Positions 1 through 4,649 of a stretch of DNA of 5,232 nucleotides are shown piece by piece. The first letter of the stretch is position 1. Each line of letters opens with the position of its first letter. The notes under the pieces were generated by a model that saw only the letters and a program-made list of their open reading frames with translations, was not told where the DNA came from and did not search any database. A program made the translations under genes and the position numbers. Location: NCBI GenBank assembly GCA_003232715.1, contig QIJG01000291.1, positions 1 to 5,232 of the forward strand. Reading direction: 5' to 3'. Source of the DNA: Nitrospirota bacterium (GTDB lineage: Bacteria > Nitrospirota > Thermodesulfovibrionia > Thermodesulfovibrionales > JdFR-85).

Positions 1-394
1 TTGAATCCATCGGAGGGGTATCATATTTATCCTCTCTCGTAAATGTCATTCCAACATCTGCCAATGTGAGATATCACTCCAAGATCGTTAAAGAAAAGGC
101 CCTTATGAGAGCCCTGATCCGCTCTGCCACCGATATCGCAACCACGGTATATGAAGAAAACCTCCCTGCCGACGACCTCGTGGATTTTGCAGAAAAAACG
201 ATCTTTGAAATATCCGACAAACGCATCAAGGCGCCATTTTCCAGGCTGAAAGAGATTATTAAGGACAGTTTTGAGATGATAGAGCAACTCTATGACCGTA
301 AAGAAGCCATAACAGGCGTACCCTCGGGCTTCAGGGACCTTGATGAGATTACAACAGGCTTTCAGCCGGGCGACCTGATTATTGTCGGTGGACG

Positions 395-399
395 CCCCC
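395..399 (+). other. Frame break 1 in dnaB (five-C run in Walker A)
   Basis: Upstream, the frame reads GDLIIVGGRP and then becomes LNGKNRLC. Removing one C from the CCCCC run restores GRPSMGKTAFALN, the expected DnaB Walker A motif. A single-base gain in a homopolymer is a typical sequencing or assembly error, but also a common real mutation. Confidence 0.85.
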
Positions 400-552
400 T
401 CAATGGGAAAAACCGCCTTTGCCCTGAATCTTGCCCAGCATGTAGGGGTTGAGTTGAACGAGCCTGTGGCGATATTCAGCCTTGAGATGTCAAAAAAACA
501 GCTTGCCCTCAGGATGCTCTGTTCCGAGGCCATGGTCGACTCAAACAGCGTC

Positions 553-571
553 AGGAATTATACGCAAGGAG
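553..571 (+). other. Frame break 2 in dnaB (probable 5-bp loss)
   Basis: The frame ending SNSVRNYTQGG must switch to the frame reading IRKEDWHKLTSAAGKL. Family members usually have about six residues between the Arg and the EDW motif (type RTGxLxxEDW). Only 13 bases separate the Arg codon (553-555) from the Glu codon (569-571), where 18 are expected, so a 5-bp deletion is the simplest explanation. There is no homopolymer here, so this break is less easily dismissed as a base-calling error than the first. Confidence 0.7.
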
Positions 572-1119
572 GACTGGCACAAATTAACCTCAGCAGCCGG
601 AAAACTCGCAGAGGCCCCGATCTTCATTGATGATGCCTCCAACACCTCGGTACTTGAAATGAGGGCCAAGGCAAGGAGACTCAAGATGGAGCACGGCCTC
701 AGCATGGTGGTTGTCGACTATCTGCAGCTCATGAGGGGCAGGGGTAATTTTGAGCGCAGGGAACAGGAGATATCAGAGATATCCCGGTCGCTGAAGGCCC
801 TTGCAAAGGAGCTGGACCTGCCTGTCATCGCCCTGAGCCAGCTGAACAGGGGAGTTGAGCTGAGGCAGGACAAAAGGCCGAATCTTGCGGATCTCAGAGA
901 GTCCGGGGCAATTGAACAGGACGCTGATGTAATAGTCTTCCTGTATCGTGACGAGGTGTATTCCAAAAACAACAATGCCAACAAGGGCAAGGCTGAGATT
1001 ATTATAGCCAAACAGCGTAATGGTCCGACTGCAACTGTAAGGCTTACCTATCTTTCTCAATCCACCAGGTTTGCTGATTTTACGAATGTAACCTATGACG
1101 AGGAAGAAGAGGTGTTTTG

Positions 1120-1923
1120 ATGCTCAGGAAACCCGCTGTTGCAGGACAGTTCTATCCTGGAATACCGGAGGGGCTGACAGAGCAGGTCTCACAATATATC
1201 ATTGACACCCCCAAAGAACCTGTTATCGGGGCTGTCTGTCCTCACGCAGGCCTTATATACTCGGGCCATGTTGCCGGGGCTGTCTACTCAAGGATTCAGC
1301 TCCCCGATACCTTTGTTTTCCTTGGGCCAAACCATACGGGCCTTGGTGAAAAAATCTCCCTCATGCCGGCCGGCATATGGGAAATACCAACAGGGAATTT
1401 CACTATTGACGAGCTGCTTGCACACCGGATTTACAAAAATGCACCGGAAACCATCAGTCAGGATACGAGGGCTCACATGTTTGAACATTCAATCGAGGTC
1501 CAGTTGCCCTTCATAGCATACTTCAGCACAAATATAAAGATTGTACCCATAATCTTTATGCAGTCCTCTCTCGATGAATGCGAAACAACCGGAAAGTCCA
1601 TTGCAAAGGCCATAAAGGGCATTGATTACCCTGTTACAATAATTGCAAGCTCCGATATGAGCCACTATGTTTCAGACTCACAGGCAAAATCCCTCGACAG
1701 CCTTGCCATCGAACATATACTCTCCCTTGACCCTGAAGGCCTTTACAGTACGGTTCTGTCCAAAGGGATATCCATGTGCGGGTATTTGCCTGTAACAACC
1801 ATGCTCTATGCTGCTATCGAGTTTGGAGCTACTACATCAGAGCTCATAAAATACGCAACTTCAGCAGAGGTAAGCGGAGATTACGATCATGTCGTCGGGT
1901 ATGCGGGGATTATAGTCAAATAA
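1120..1923 (+). CDS. amrB: AmmeMemoRadiSam system protein B (MEMO1 family)
   Basis: This is a complete 267-residue member of the MEMO family, structurally related to extradiol dioxygenases. The start is the ATG at 1120, with AGAGGTG at 1108-1114 as ribosome binding site; it overlaps the dnaB stop TGA by one base, which suggests translational coupling. Conserved family features are FYPG near residues 11-14, PHAGLIYSGH (His42), LGPNH (His72), EHSIEVQLPF (residues 122-131), SSDMSHY (His182) and MCGY (Cys220). His42, His72 and Cys220 correspond to the His/His/Cys metal-binding set described for human MEMO1. The length is normal and there is no signal peptide or membrane segment, so it should be cytosolic. 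The bacterial function is unclear. The name comes from its frequent clustering with an AMMECR1 protein and a radical SAM enzyme, neither of which is in this window. Family assignment is firm; the biochemical role is unknown. Confidence 0.93.
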   Translation: MLRKPAVAGQFYPGIPEGLTEQVSQYIIDTPKEPVIGAVCPHAGLIYSGHVAGAVYSRIQLPDTFVFLGPNHTGLGEKISLMPAGIWEIPTGNFTIDELLAHRIYKNAPETISQDTRAHMFEHSIEVQLPFIAYFSTNIKIVPIIFMQSSLDECETTGKSIAKAIKGIDYPVTIIASSDMSHYVSDSQAKSLDSLAIEHILSLDPEGLYSTVLSKGISMCGYLPVTTMLYAAIEFGATTSELIKYATSAEVSGDYDHVVGYAGIIVK

Positions 1924-1943
1924 TGCATCTAATAAATGATTTT

Positions 1944-2071
1944 GGAGTGATGGAGTAAGGGAGTGATGGAGTAAGGGAGTGATGGAGTAAGGGAGTGATG
2001 GGGTAAGGGAGTGATGGAGTGATGGAGTGATGGAGTGATGGAGTGATGGAGTGATGGGAGGGATGGAGTAA
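1944..2071. repeat. Short tandem repeat, 8-bp unit with 16-bp higher-order form
   Basis: Four copies of GGAGTGATGGAGTAAG (1944-2007, the fourth with one A-to-G change) are followed by six perfect copies of GGAGTGAT (2008-2055). A degenerate copy GGGAGGGAT (2056-2064) and a final GGAGTAA follow. The array fills most of the 181-bp gap between the MEMO gene and the PilZ gene. It is strongly purine-biased, with G/A on the + strand apart from T. The unit is not a multiple of three, so it reads open in one minus-strand frame as low-complexity HHSITPSL-like peptide, which I do not consider a gene. Copy number is likely to vary by slippage. Confidence 0.97.
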
Positions 2072-2104
2072 CTGCAAAGGAAAATATGGGGGCTTAATAA
2101 AAAA

Positions 2105-2776
2105 ATGACCGATAGTTATGAAGAAAGAAGGGAAAACAGGAGATATGATGTCGATGGTATCGAGGGCTGCCTCACCTTTATCCTTAACGTTAAAATACTC
2201 AACATGAGTCTTGACGGGATGGCTGTTGAGGCAAACCATATGATCTCTGTTAATAAGGAATATACAATCAAGGCAAACCATAAAGGTGAACTTCTTAACC
2301 TGAAGGGGCAGGTGATATGGTCAAAACTTGACAAGACCATAGTATCACCTGCAGGTGAAGTTGTCCCCATCTACAGGGCCGGCATTAAATTTGAGGATGT
2401 TCTGAGTGAAAAAACCCTGTCTTTGCTCAAATTTATTGAAAAAAACCGCATCCTCACACTGGAAAAACGTATCCTTGGCCGGTTTAACCTGAAGCCCGGT
2501 GACGCACACATTCAATGCCCTCATAATTTTACAGTGAAAAAGATCAGCCTCTCCGGCATGCTAATCGAATCAGAGACACCCCTTGAAGTAAATTCAGAAT
2601 TCCTCATGACACTCACCAAGTCAAACGGCGGCAAAGAGGTCTCTGTCAAAGGAAGGGTAGCAAACCTGTTTGAACCTGAAATCAGTGATGCTCCTTACAG
2701 AATTGGTATTGAATTCTTTTCTCTTGCAGATAGAGACAGAGAGGTTCTTAAGGAATACATCGACTCCTTATTGTAA
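2105..2776 (+). CDS. Tandem PilZ-domain protein (probable cyclic-di-GMP receptor)
   Basis: This 223-residue soluble protein has two PilZ-like halves. The first (about residues 8-110) has the RxxxR motif at R9-R13 (RENRR) and the second motif N33-x-S35-x-x-G38 (NMSLDG), followed by beta-rich sequence ending YRAGIKFEDV. The second half (about 118-220) repeats the pattern: RILGR at 122-126, KISLSG at 146-151 and YRIGIEFFSL near the end. In the second half a Lys replaces the usual Asp/Asn of the (D/N)xSxxG motif, so cyclic-di-GMP binding there may be weakened. PilZ proteins act as effectors of cyclic-di-GMP in motility, adhesion or exopolysaccharide control; no output domain or neighbour here indicates which. 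The ATG at 2105 follows an A-rich stretch. The nearest Shine-Dalgarno-like run, GGGGG at 2088-2092, is 12 bases upstream and therefore weak. Family is well supported; the specific role is not known. Confidence 0.85.
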   Translation: MTDSYEERRENRRYDVDGIEGCLTFILNVKILNMSLDGMAVEANHMISVNKEYTIKANHKGELLNLKGQVIWSKLDKTIVSPAGEVVPIYRAGIKFEDVLSEKTLSLLKFIEKNRILTLEKRILGRFNLKPGDAHIQCPHNFTVKKISLSGMLIESETPLEVNSEFLMTLTKSNGGKEVSVKGRVANLFEPEISDAPYRIGIEFFSLADRDREVLKEYIDSLL

Positions 2777-2781
2777 CTGAT

Positions 2782-2810
2782 TTGACTTTTTATCCCTGCT
2801 TACGTTTAAA
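2782..2810 (+). promoter_or_regulatory. Candidate sigma70-type promoter for rplU-rpmA
   Basis: TTGACT (2782-2787) matches the -35 consensus at 5 of 6 positions. A 17-base spacer leads to TTTAAA (2805-2810), 4 of 6 to the -10 consensus. It lies just after the PilZ stop codon and about 105 bases before the rplU start, giving a leader of roughly 100 nt. Prediction from motif and position only. Confidence 0.45.
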
Positions 2811-2835
2811 TATATGTTCAGATTGAGATATTTAC

Positions 2836-2848
2836 ATGCAGTCTGCAT
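2836..2848. promoter_or_regulatory. Perfect palindrome in the rplU leader (possible operator)
   Basis: ATGCAG-T-CTGCAT is a perfect inverted repeat with 6-bp arms around one central base, downstream of the candidate promoter and 67 bases before the rplU start codon. It is too tight to form an RNA hairpin, so a dimeric DNA-binding protein site is the more natural reading. Chance occurrence cannot be excluded. Confidence 0.3.
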
Positions 2849-2900
2849 ATTACGGTCTATTGATACAGGATCAGGCTGAAGCGGATTTAAATTGCCTAAC

Positions 2901-2906
2901 AGGAGG
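2901..2906 (+). promoter_or_regulatory. Ribosome binding site of rplU
   Basis: AGGAGG sits 9 bases before the ATG at 2916 and fixes that start. Upstream in-frame TTG codons would add residues before MYAIIETGGKQYRV, the normal L21 N-terminus, and would place this site inside the gene. Confidence 0.9.
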
Positions 2907-2915
2907 ACTTTCCTT

Positions 2916-3233
2916 ATGTACGCTATCATAGAAACAGGCGGTAAACAATACAGGGTATCAGAAGGACAGGTACTTAATGTTGACAGGATTGATGCAAACC
3001 CCGGGGATCCACTCAGCATTGACAGGATTCTCTTTCTATCAAAAGAAGGAACGATGATTACCGGAACCCCGTATATAGAAGGGGCGGCTGTCAAGGCATC
3101 AGTGGTTGAGACATCAAAGAACAGGAAAGTCATCGTATTCAAGATGAAACCACGTAAGGGGTACAGGAGACTCAGGGGACACAGGCAGTATTTCACAAAG
3201 ATAAAGATAGATGATATAGTCTACGGAGGATAA
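2916..3233 (+). CDS. rplU: 50S ribosomal protein L21
   Basis: L21 binds 23S rRNA in the large ribosomal subunit. The 105-residue product has the usual family length, the conserved N-terminus MYAIIETGGKQYRV and the basic C-terminal signature KMKPRKGYRRLRGHRQ (about residues 76-91) followed by TKIKIDDI. The start ATG is set by a strong ribosome binding site. The last two codons, Gly-Gly, double as the Shine-Dalgarno sequence of rpmA two bases downstream, so L21 and L27 translation should be tightly coupled. It is first in the rplU-rpmA pair and probably transcribed from its own promoter after the PilZ gene. Nothing unusual is seen in the protein. Confidence 0.98.
   Translation: MYAIIETGGKQYRVSEGQVLNVDRIDANPGDPLSIDRILFLSKEGTMITGTPYIEGAAVKASVVETSKNRKVIVFKMKPRKGYRRLRGHRQYFTKIKIDDIVYGG
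3225..3230 (+). promoter_or_regulatory. Ribosome binding site of rpmA, inside the rplU C-terminal codons
   Basis: GGAGGA encodes the final Gly-Gly of L21 and lies 5 bases before the rpmA ATG at 3236, so the rplU stop codon sits between the site and the start. Confidence 0.85.
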
Positions 3234-3235
3234 TA

Positions 3236-3502
3236 ATGGCTCATAAAAAAGGTGTCGGCAGTTCAAGAAACGGCAGAGATAGTGAATCGCAACGTCTCGG
3301 TGTAAAGAGATACGGCAGTGAGGTTGTAAGGGCGGGAAATATTCTTGTCAGGCAGAGGGGCACTAAATTCCATCCGGGTTTTAATGTCAAAAAGGGTAGA
3401 GATGACACGCTATATTCCTTGATTGACGGTGTTGTAAAATTTGAAAGGAAAGGCCGGGCAAAGATGAAGATAAGCGTATACCCTGCAGAGGCAGTGAGTT
3501 AA
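3236..3502 (+). CDS. rpmA: 50S ribosomal protein L27
   Basis: L27 sits near the peptidyl transferase centre, its N-terminal tail reaching toward the tRNA 3' ends. The 88-residue product begins MAHKKGVGSSRNGRDSESQR, close to the family consensus MAHKKGGGSSRNGRDS with one Gly replaced by Val at position 7. It continues with RLGVKRYGSEVVRAGNILVR, QRGTKFHPG and DGVVKFERKG. There is no N-terminal propeptide of the kind removed by the Prp protease in Firmicutes, which argues against that phylum. It starts two bases after the rplU stop. In many bacteria obgE follows directly; here a repeat-filled gap of about 1.15 kb separates them. Confidence 0.98.
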   Translation: MAHKKGVGSSRNGRDSESQRLGVKRYGSEVVRAGNILVRQRGTKFHPGFNVKKGRDDTLYSLIDGVVKFERKGRAKMKISVYPAEAVS

Positions 3503-3509
3503 AACATCC

Positions 3510-3539
3510 AGGGTCTCTTATATATTCCTGCGAGGCCCT
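3510..3539 (+). terminator. Possible weak terminator hairpin after rpmA
   Basis: AGGGTCTC (3510-3517) can pair with GAGGCCCT (3532-3539) over 8 bp with one G-U pair, leaving a 14-base loop, 7 bases after the rpmA stop. The following sequence (TTGTCTCAATCTTCT) is only moderately T-rich, so intrinsic termination would be inefficient or factor-dependent. Confidence 0.4.
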
Positions 3540-3714
3540 TGTCTCAATCTTCTATGATAATATTTTGGGGGTTCATCTTCAAAAGCGTTATTAGATTGAA
3601 ACCCTGCACCTTTGAAGCCTGTTCTGCATGGTCTTAACCATCCGTCCCCCTATGATTGTGTATAATTCCATTGAACAAAGAAAAAAAACAGAATTTGTTA
3701 AACTGTGTTATTGG
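3540..3714. other. Intergenic DNA without a recognisable gene
   Basis: No convincing coding sequence on either strand. It contains a TATAAT at 3661-3666 without a good -35 partner and a distant small inverted repeat CTTCAAA/TTTGAAG (3577-3583, 3611-3617). It is ordinary spacer as far as I can see. Confidence 0.6.
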
Positions 3715-3760
3715 TAATAGTTCACCCCCACCCTAACCCTCCCCCGTCAAGGGAGAGGGA
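3715..3760 (+). repeat. Left inverted end of the composite block
   Basis: It begins TAATAGTTCAC, continues with four C-tracts and ends in GTCAAGGGAGAGGGA. The inner part (CTCCCCCGTCAAGGGAGAGG and the bases after it) resembles the CTCCCCC-TTGGGGAGG core of the tandem unit, so the array may have grown by amplification from this end. Confidence 0.7.
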
Positions 3761-3777
3761 ACAAAGGAGTAACTACC

Positions 3778-4258
3778 TTGACCACTTTCACTGCACAATA
3801 TATCCATCTCCCCCTTGGGGAGGGAACAAAGGAGTACTACCTTGACCATTTTCACTGCACAATATATCCATCTCCCCCTTGGGGAGGGAACACAGGAGTA
3901 CTACCTTGACCATTTTCACTGCACAATATATCCATCTCCCCCCTGGGGAGGGAACACAGGAGTACTACCTTGACCATTTTCACTGCACAATATATCCATC
4001 TCCCCCCTGGGGAGGGAACACAGGAGTACTGCCTTGACCATTTTCACTGCACAATATATCCATCTCCCCCCTGGGGAGGGAACAGGAGTACTACCTTGAC
4101 CATTTTCACTGCACGATATATCCATCTCCCCCCTGGGGAGGGAACAAAGGAGTACTACCTTGACCATTTTCACTGCACAATATATCCATCTCCCCCCTGG
4201 GGAGGGAACAGGAGTACTGCCTTGACCATTTTCACTGCACGATATAGCCATGTCCCCC
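3778..4258 (+). repeat. Tandem array of 62-64 bp units, eight copies
   Basis: Each unit starts TTGACCATTTTCACTGCAC, then has AATATATCCAT, a C-rich palindrome (CTCCCC/GGGGAG), GGGAACACAGGA and TACTACC. Units start at 3778, 3842, 3906, 3970, 4034, 4096, 4160 and 4222. Spacings are 64, 64, 64, 64, 62, 64 and 62; the 62-bp units have lost two bases in the AACACAGG stretch. Copies differ at only a few positions (AATAT or GATAT, TACTACC or TACTGCC, CCTT or CCCT), so the expansion is fairly recent. There are no unique spacers, so it is not a CRISPR. Open frames within it on both strands are repetitive and not genes. The eighth copy continues at 4364 after the nested insertion. Confidence 0.95.
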
Positions 4259-4363
4259 ATAGTGTCATGTCAACCTTGTTATGTCGGAGGATTGTCATTC
4301 CCGCAACGTCGGGAATCATATCCCTCTTTGATTCCGGACAAGCCGGAAAGAGTTGACACGGCA
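4259..4363. mobile_element. 105-bp MITE-like palindromic insertion in the eighth repeat unit
   Basis: The unit starting at 4222 follows the consensus up to its C-run (4258) and resumes at 4364 with CTGGGGAGG. The two parts, 37 and 27 bases, total exactly 64. The inserted DNA has imperfect inverted ends GTGTCATGTCAAC (4262-4274) and GTTGACACGGCAC (4352-4364), 11 of 13 matching. Inside are two perfect dyads: ATTCCCG/CGGGAAT (4297-4316) and TTCCGG/CCGGAA (4332-4348). This TCATTCCCG...CGGGAATC...GATTCCGG...CCGGAA layout resembles short dispersed palindromic repeats common in proteobacterial and related genomes. There is no coding capacity. Any transposition would need an enzyme supplied elsewhere. 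No target duplication is visible. Confidence 0.7.
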
Positions 4364-4390
4364 CTGGGGAGGAAACAAAGGGGTACTGCC
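4364..4390 (+). repeat. Remaining 3' part of the eighth tandem unit
   Basis: CTGGGGAGGAAACAAAGG and the following GGTACTGCC match the second part of the 64-bp unit with a few substitutions. Beyond TACTGCC the sequence (TTATCAAAGAGG) no longer matches the unit. Confidence 0.85.
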
Positions 4391-4417
4391 TTATCAAAGA
4401 GGAACGCACTTATCAAG

Positions 4418-4468
4418 TCCCCCCTCCCCTGGCGGGAGGGGGTTAGGGGGAGGGGGAGTGAACTATTA
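4418..4468 (-). repeat. Right inverted end of the composite block
   Basis: Read on the minus strand it begins TAATAGTTCAC and continues C-rich with the shared CCCTAACCC core, like the left end. On the + strand, 4434-4456 holds four G-tracts (GGG, then three of GGGGG) with loops of 1, 3 and 1 bases, a canonical G-quadruplex motif. Confidence 0.7.
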
Positions 4469-4484
4469 ATCAAGACAACAGCCA

Positions 4485-4502
4485 TTCCCCTTCAAAGGGG
4501 AA
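4485..4502. other. Perfect hairpin just outside the repeat block
   Basis: TTCCCCTT and AAGGGGAA form a perfect inverted repeat around CA, realistically a 7-bp stem with a 4-base loop. No T-tract follows on either strand, so it is not a standard terminator. Its sequence resembles the C/G palindromes in the neighbouring repeats and may be a worn relative. Confidence 0.5.
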
Positions 4503-4546
4503 AGAGCGTGAGTATGACATTCAGGCCATGTGTGTGGTGTGGTTCT

Positions 4547-4574
4547 TTGATGTCAATTATGAGACATTTAATAT
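4547..4574 (+). promoter_or_regulatory. Candidate promoter for obgE
   Basis: TTGATG (4547-4552, 4 of 6 to the -35 consensus), a 16-base spacer and TAATAT (4569-4574, 4 of 6 to the -10 consensus), about 75 bases before the obgE start. obgE is separated from rpmA by the repeat block, so a local promoter is expected, but this match is modest. Confidence 0.35.
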
Positions 4575-4633
4575 TATTGTTATTTCCGTTTTCAAGGAAA
4601 AACTTTACAATCCCCACGTTAGTATAGGGGGAT

Positions 4634-4640
4634 GAGGGGG
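4634..4640 (+). promoter_or_regulatory. Ribosome binding site of obgE
   Basis: GAGGGGG lies 9 bases before the GTG at 4650. The alternative in-frame ATG at 4632 has a G-run directly against it with no spacing, and would add MRGHLK before the normal Obg N-terminus, so the GTG is preferred. Confidence 0.7.
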
Positions 4641-4649
4641 CATTTAAAA

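Larger units (their letters stand above)
3..1120 (+). pseudogene. dnaB: Replicative DNA helicase DnaB, 5'-truncated by the window and frameshifted twice
   Basis: DnaB is the hexameric RecA-fold ATPase that unwinds DNA at the replication fork and recruits primase. The visible part begins at the end of the N-terminal domain (ESIGGVSYLSSLVNVIPTSA), passes through the linker (KEKALMRALI) and covers the whole C-terminal ATPase domain. Walker A (GRPSMGKTAFALN) lies around 388-430, Walker B (MVVVDYLQLM) at 704-733, and the PVIALSQLNRGVE motif around 820-860. The region LRESGAIEQDADVIVFLYRD and the C-terminal AKQRNGPT motif follow. Three frames must be joined: 3 to about 399, about 400 to 559, and about 560 to 1120. 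The first break is at a run of five C inside Walker A; the second is just before EDWHKLTSAAGKL. Both join points keep family-like sequence on each side, so the identity is secure. Either the gene is decayed or the sequence has errors. A functional dnaB is normally essential, so errors or a second copy are likely. Product identity is certain; pseudogene status is not. Confidence 0.9.
3715..4468. repeat. Composite repeat block with inverted terminal regions
   Basis: The left end TAATAGTTCAC (3715-3725) is the exact reverse complement of the right end GTGAACTATTA (4458-4468). Inward of each, the similarity continues as a C-rich sequence on the left (CCCCCACCCTAACCCTCCCCC, 3725-3745) and its G-rich counterpart on the right (4418-4457), each followed by a small palindrome (GTCAAGGG-type or CTGGCGGG-type). 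The inverted ends are about 45 bp with small indels. Between them lie a 62-64 bp tandem array and a nested 105-bp insertion. I find no transposase and no clear flanking target duplication. The ends resemble C-rich dispersed repeats found between genes in many bacterial genomes; whether the block moves as a unit is inference. It separates rpmA from obgE. Confidence 0.75.

Noticed and set aside
27..533. 168-codon minus-strand open frame
   Set aside because: It is antisense to dnaB, whose + strand frames match a known family throughout.
390..575. Programmed frameshifting or an intein in dnaB
   Set aside because: There is no slippery heptamer with a downstream structure and no inserted domain. 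Two separate breaks in different sequence contexts fit errors or mutation better.
1916..2281. Minus-strand open frame over the short tandem repeat
   Set aside because: It is low-complexity HHSITPSL-like sequence produced by the 8-bp repeat and runs antisense into the PilZ gene.
2860..2891. Second promoter before rplU (TTGATA ... TTTAAA)
   Set aside because: The spacer is 20 bases, and transcription would begin almost at the ribosome binding site.
2768..3196. 142-codon minus-strand open frame
   Set aside because: It is antisense to rplU and its leader, with no recognisable protein features.
3778..4258. CRISPR-like array
   Set aside because: The whole 62-64 bp unit repeats; there are no unique spacers between short repeats and no cas genes.
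3916..4356. Open frames on both strands inside the repeat array
   Set aside because: The peptides are translated repeat units in shifting frames, with no ribosome binding site and no protein-like composition.
4250..4627. 125-codon open frame on the + strand
   Set aside because: It runs through the palindromic insertion, the right inverted end and spacer DNA; the residues are translated repeat sequence.
4632..4634. ATG as the obgE start
   Set aside because: It is in frame but has no properly spaced ribosome binding site and adds six residues before the canonical Obg N-terminus; GTG 4650 fits better.
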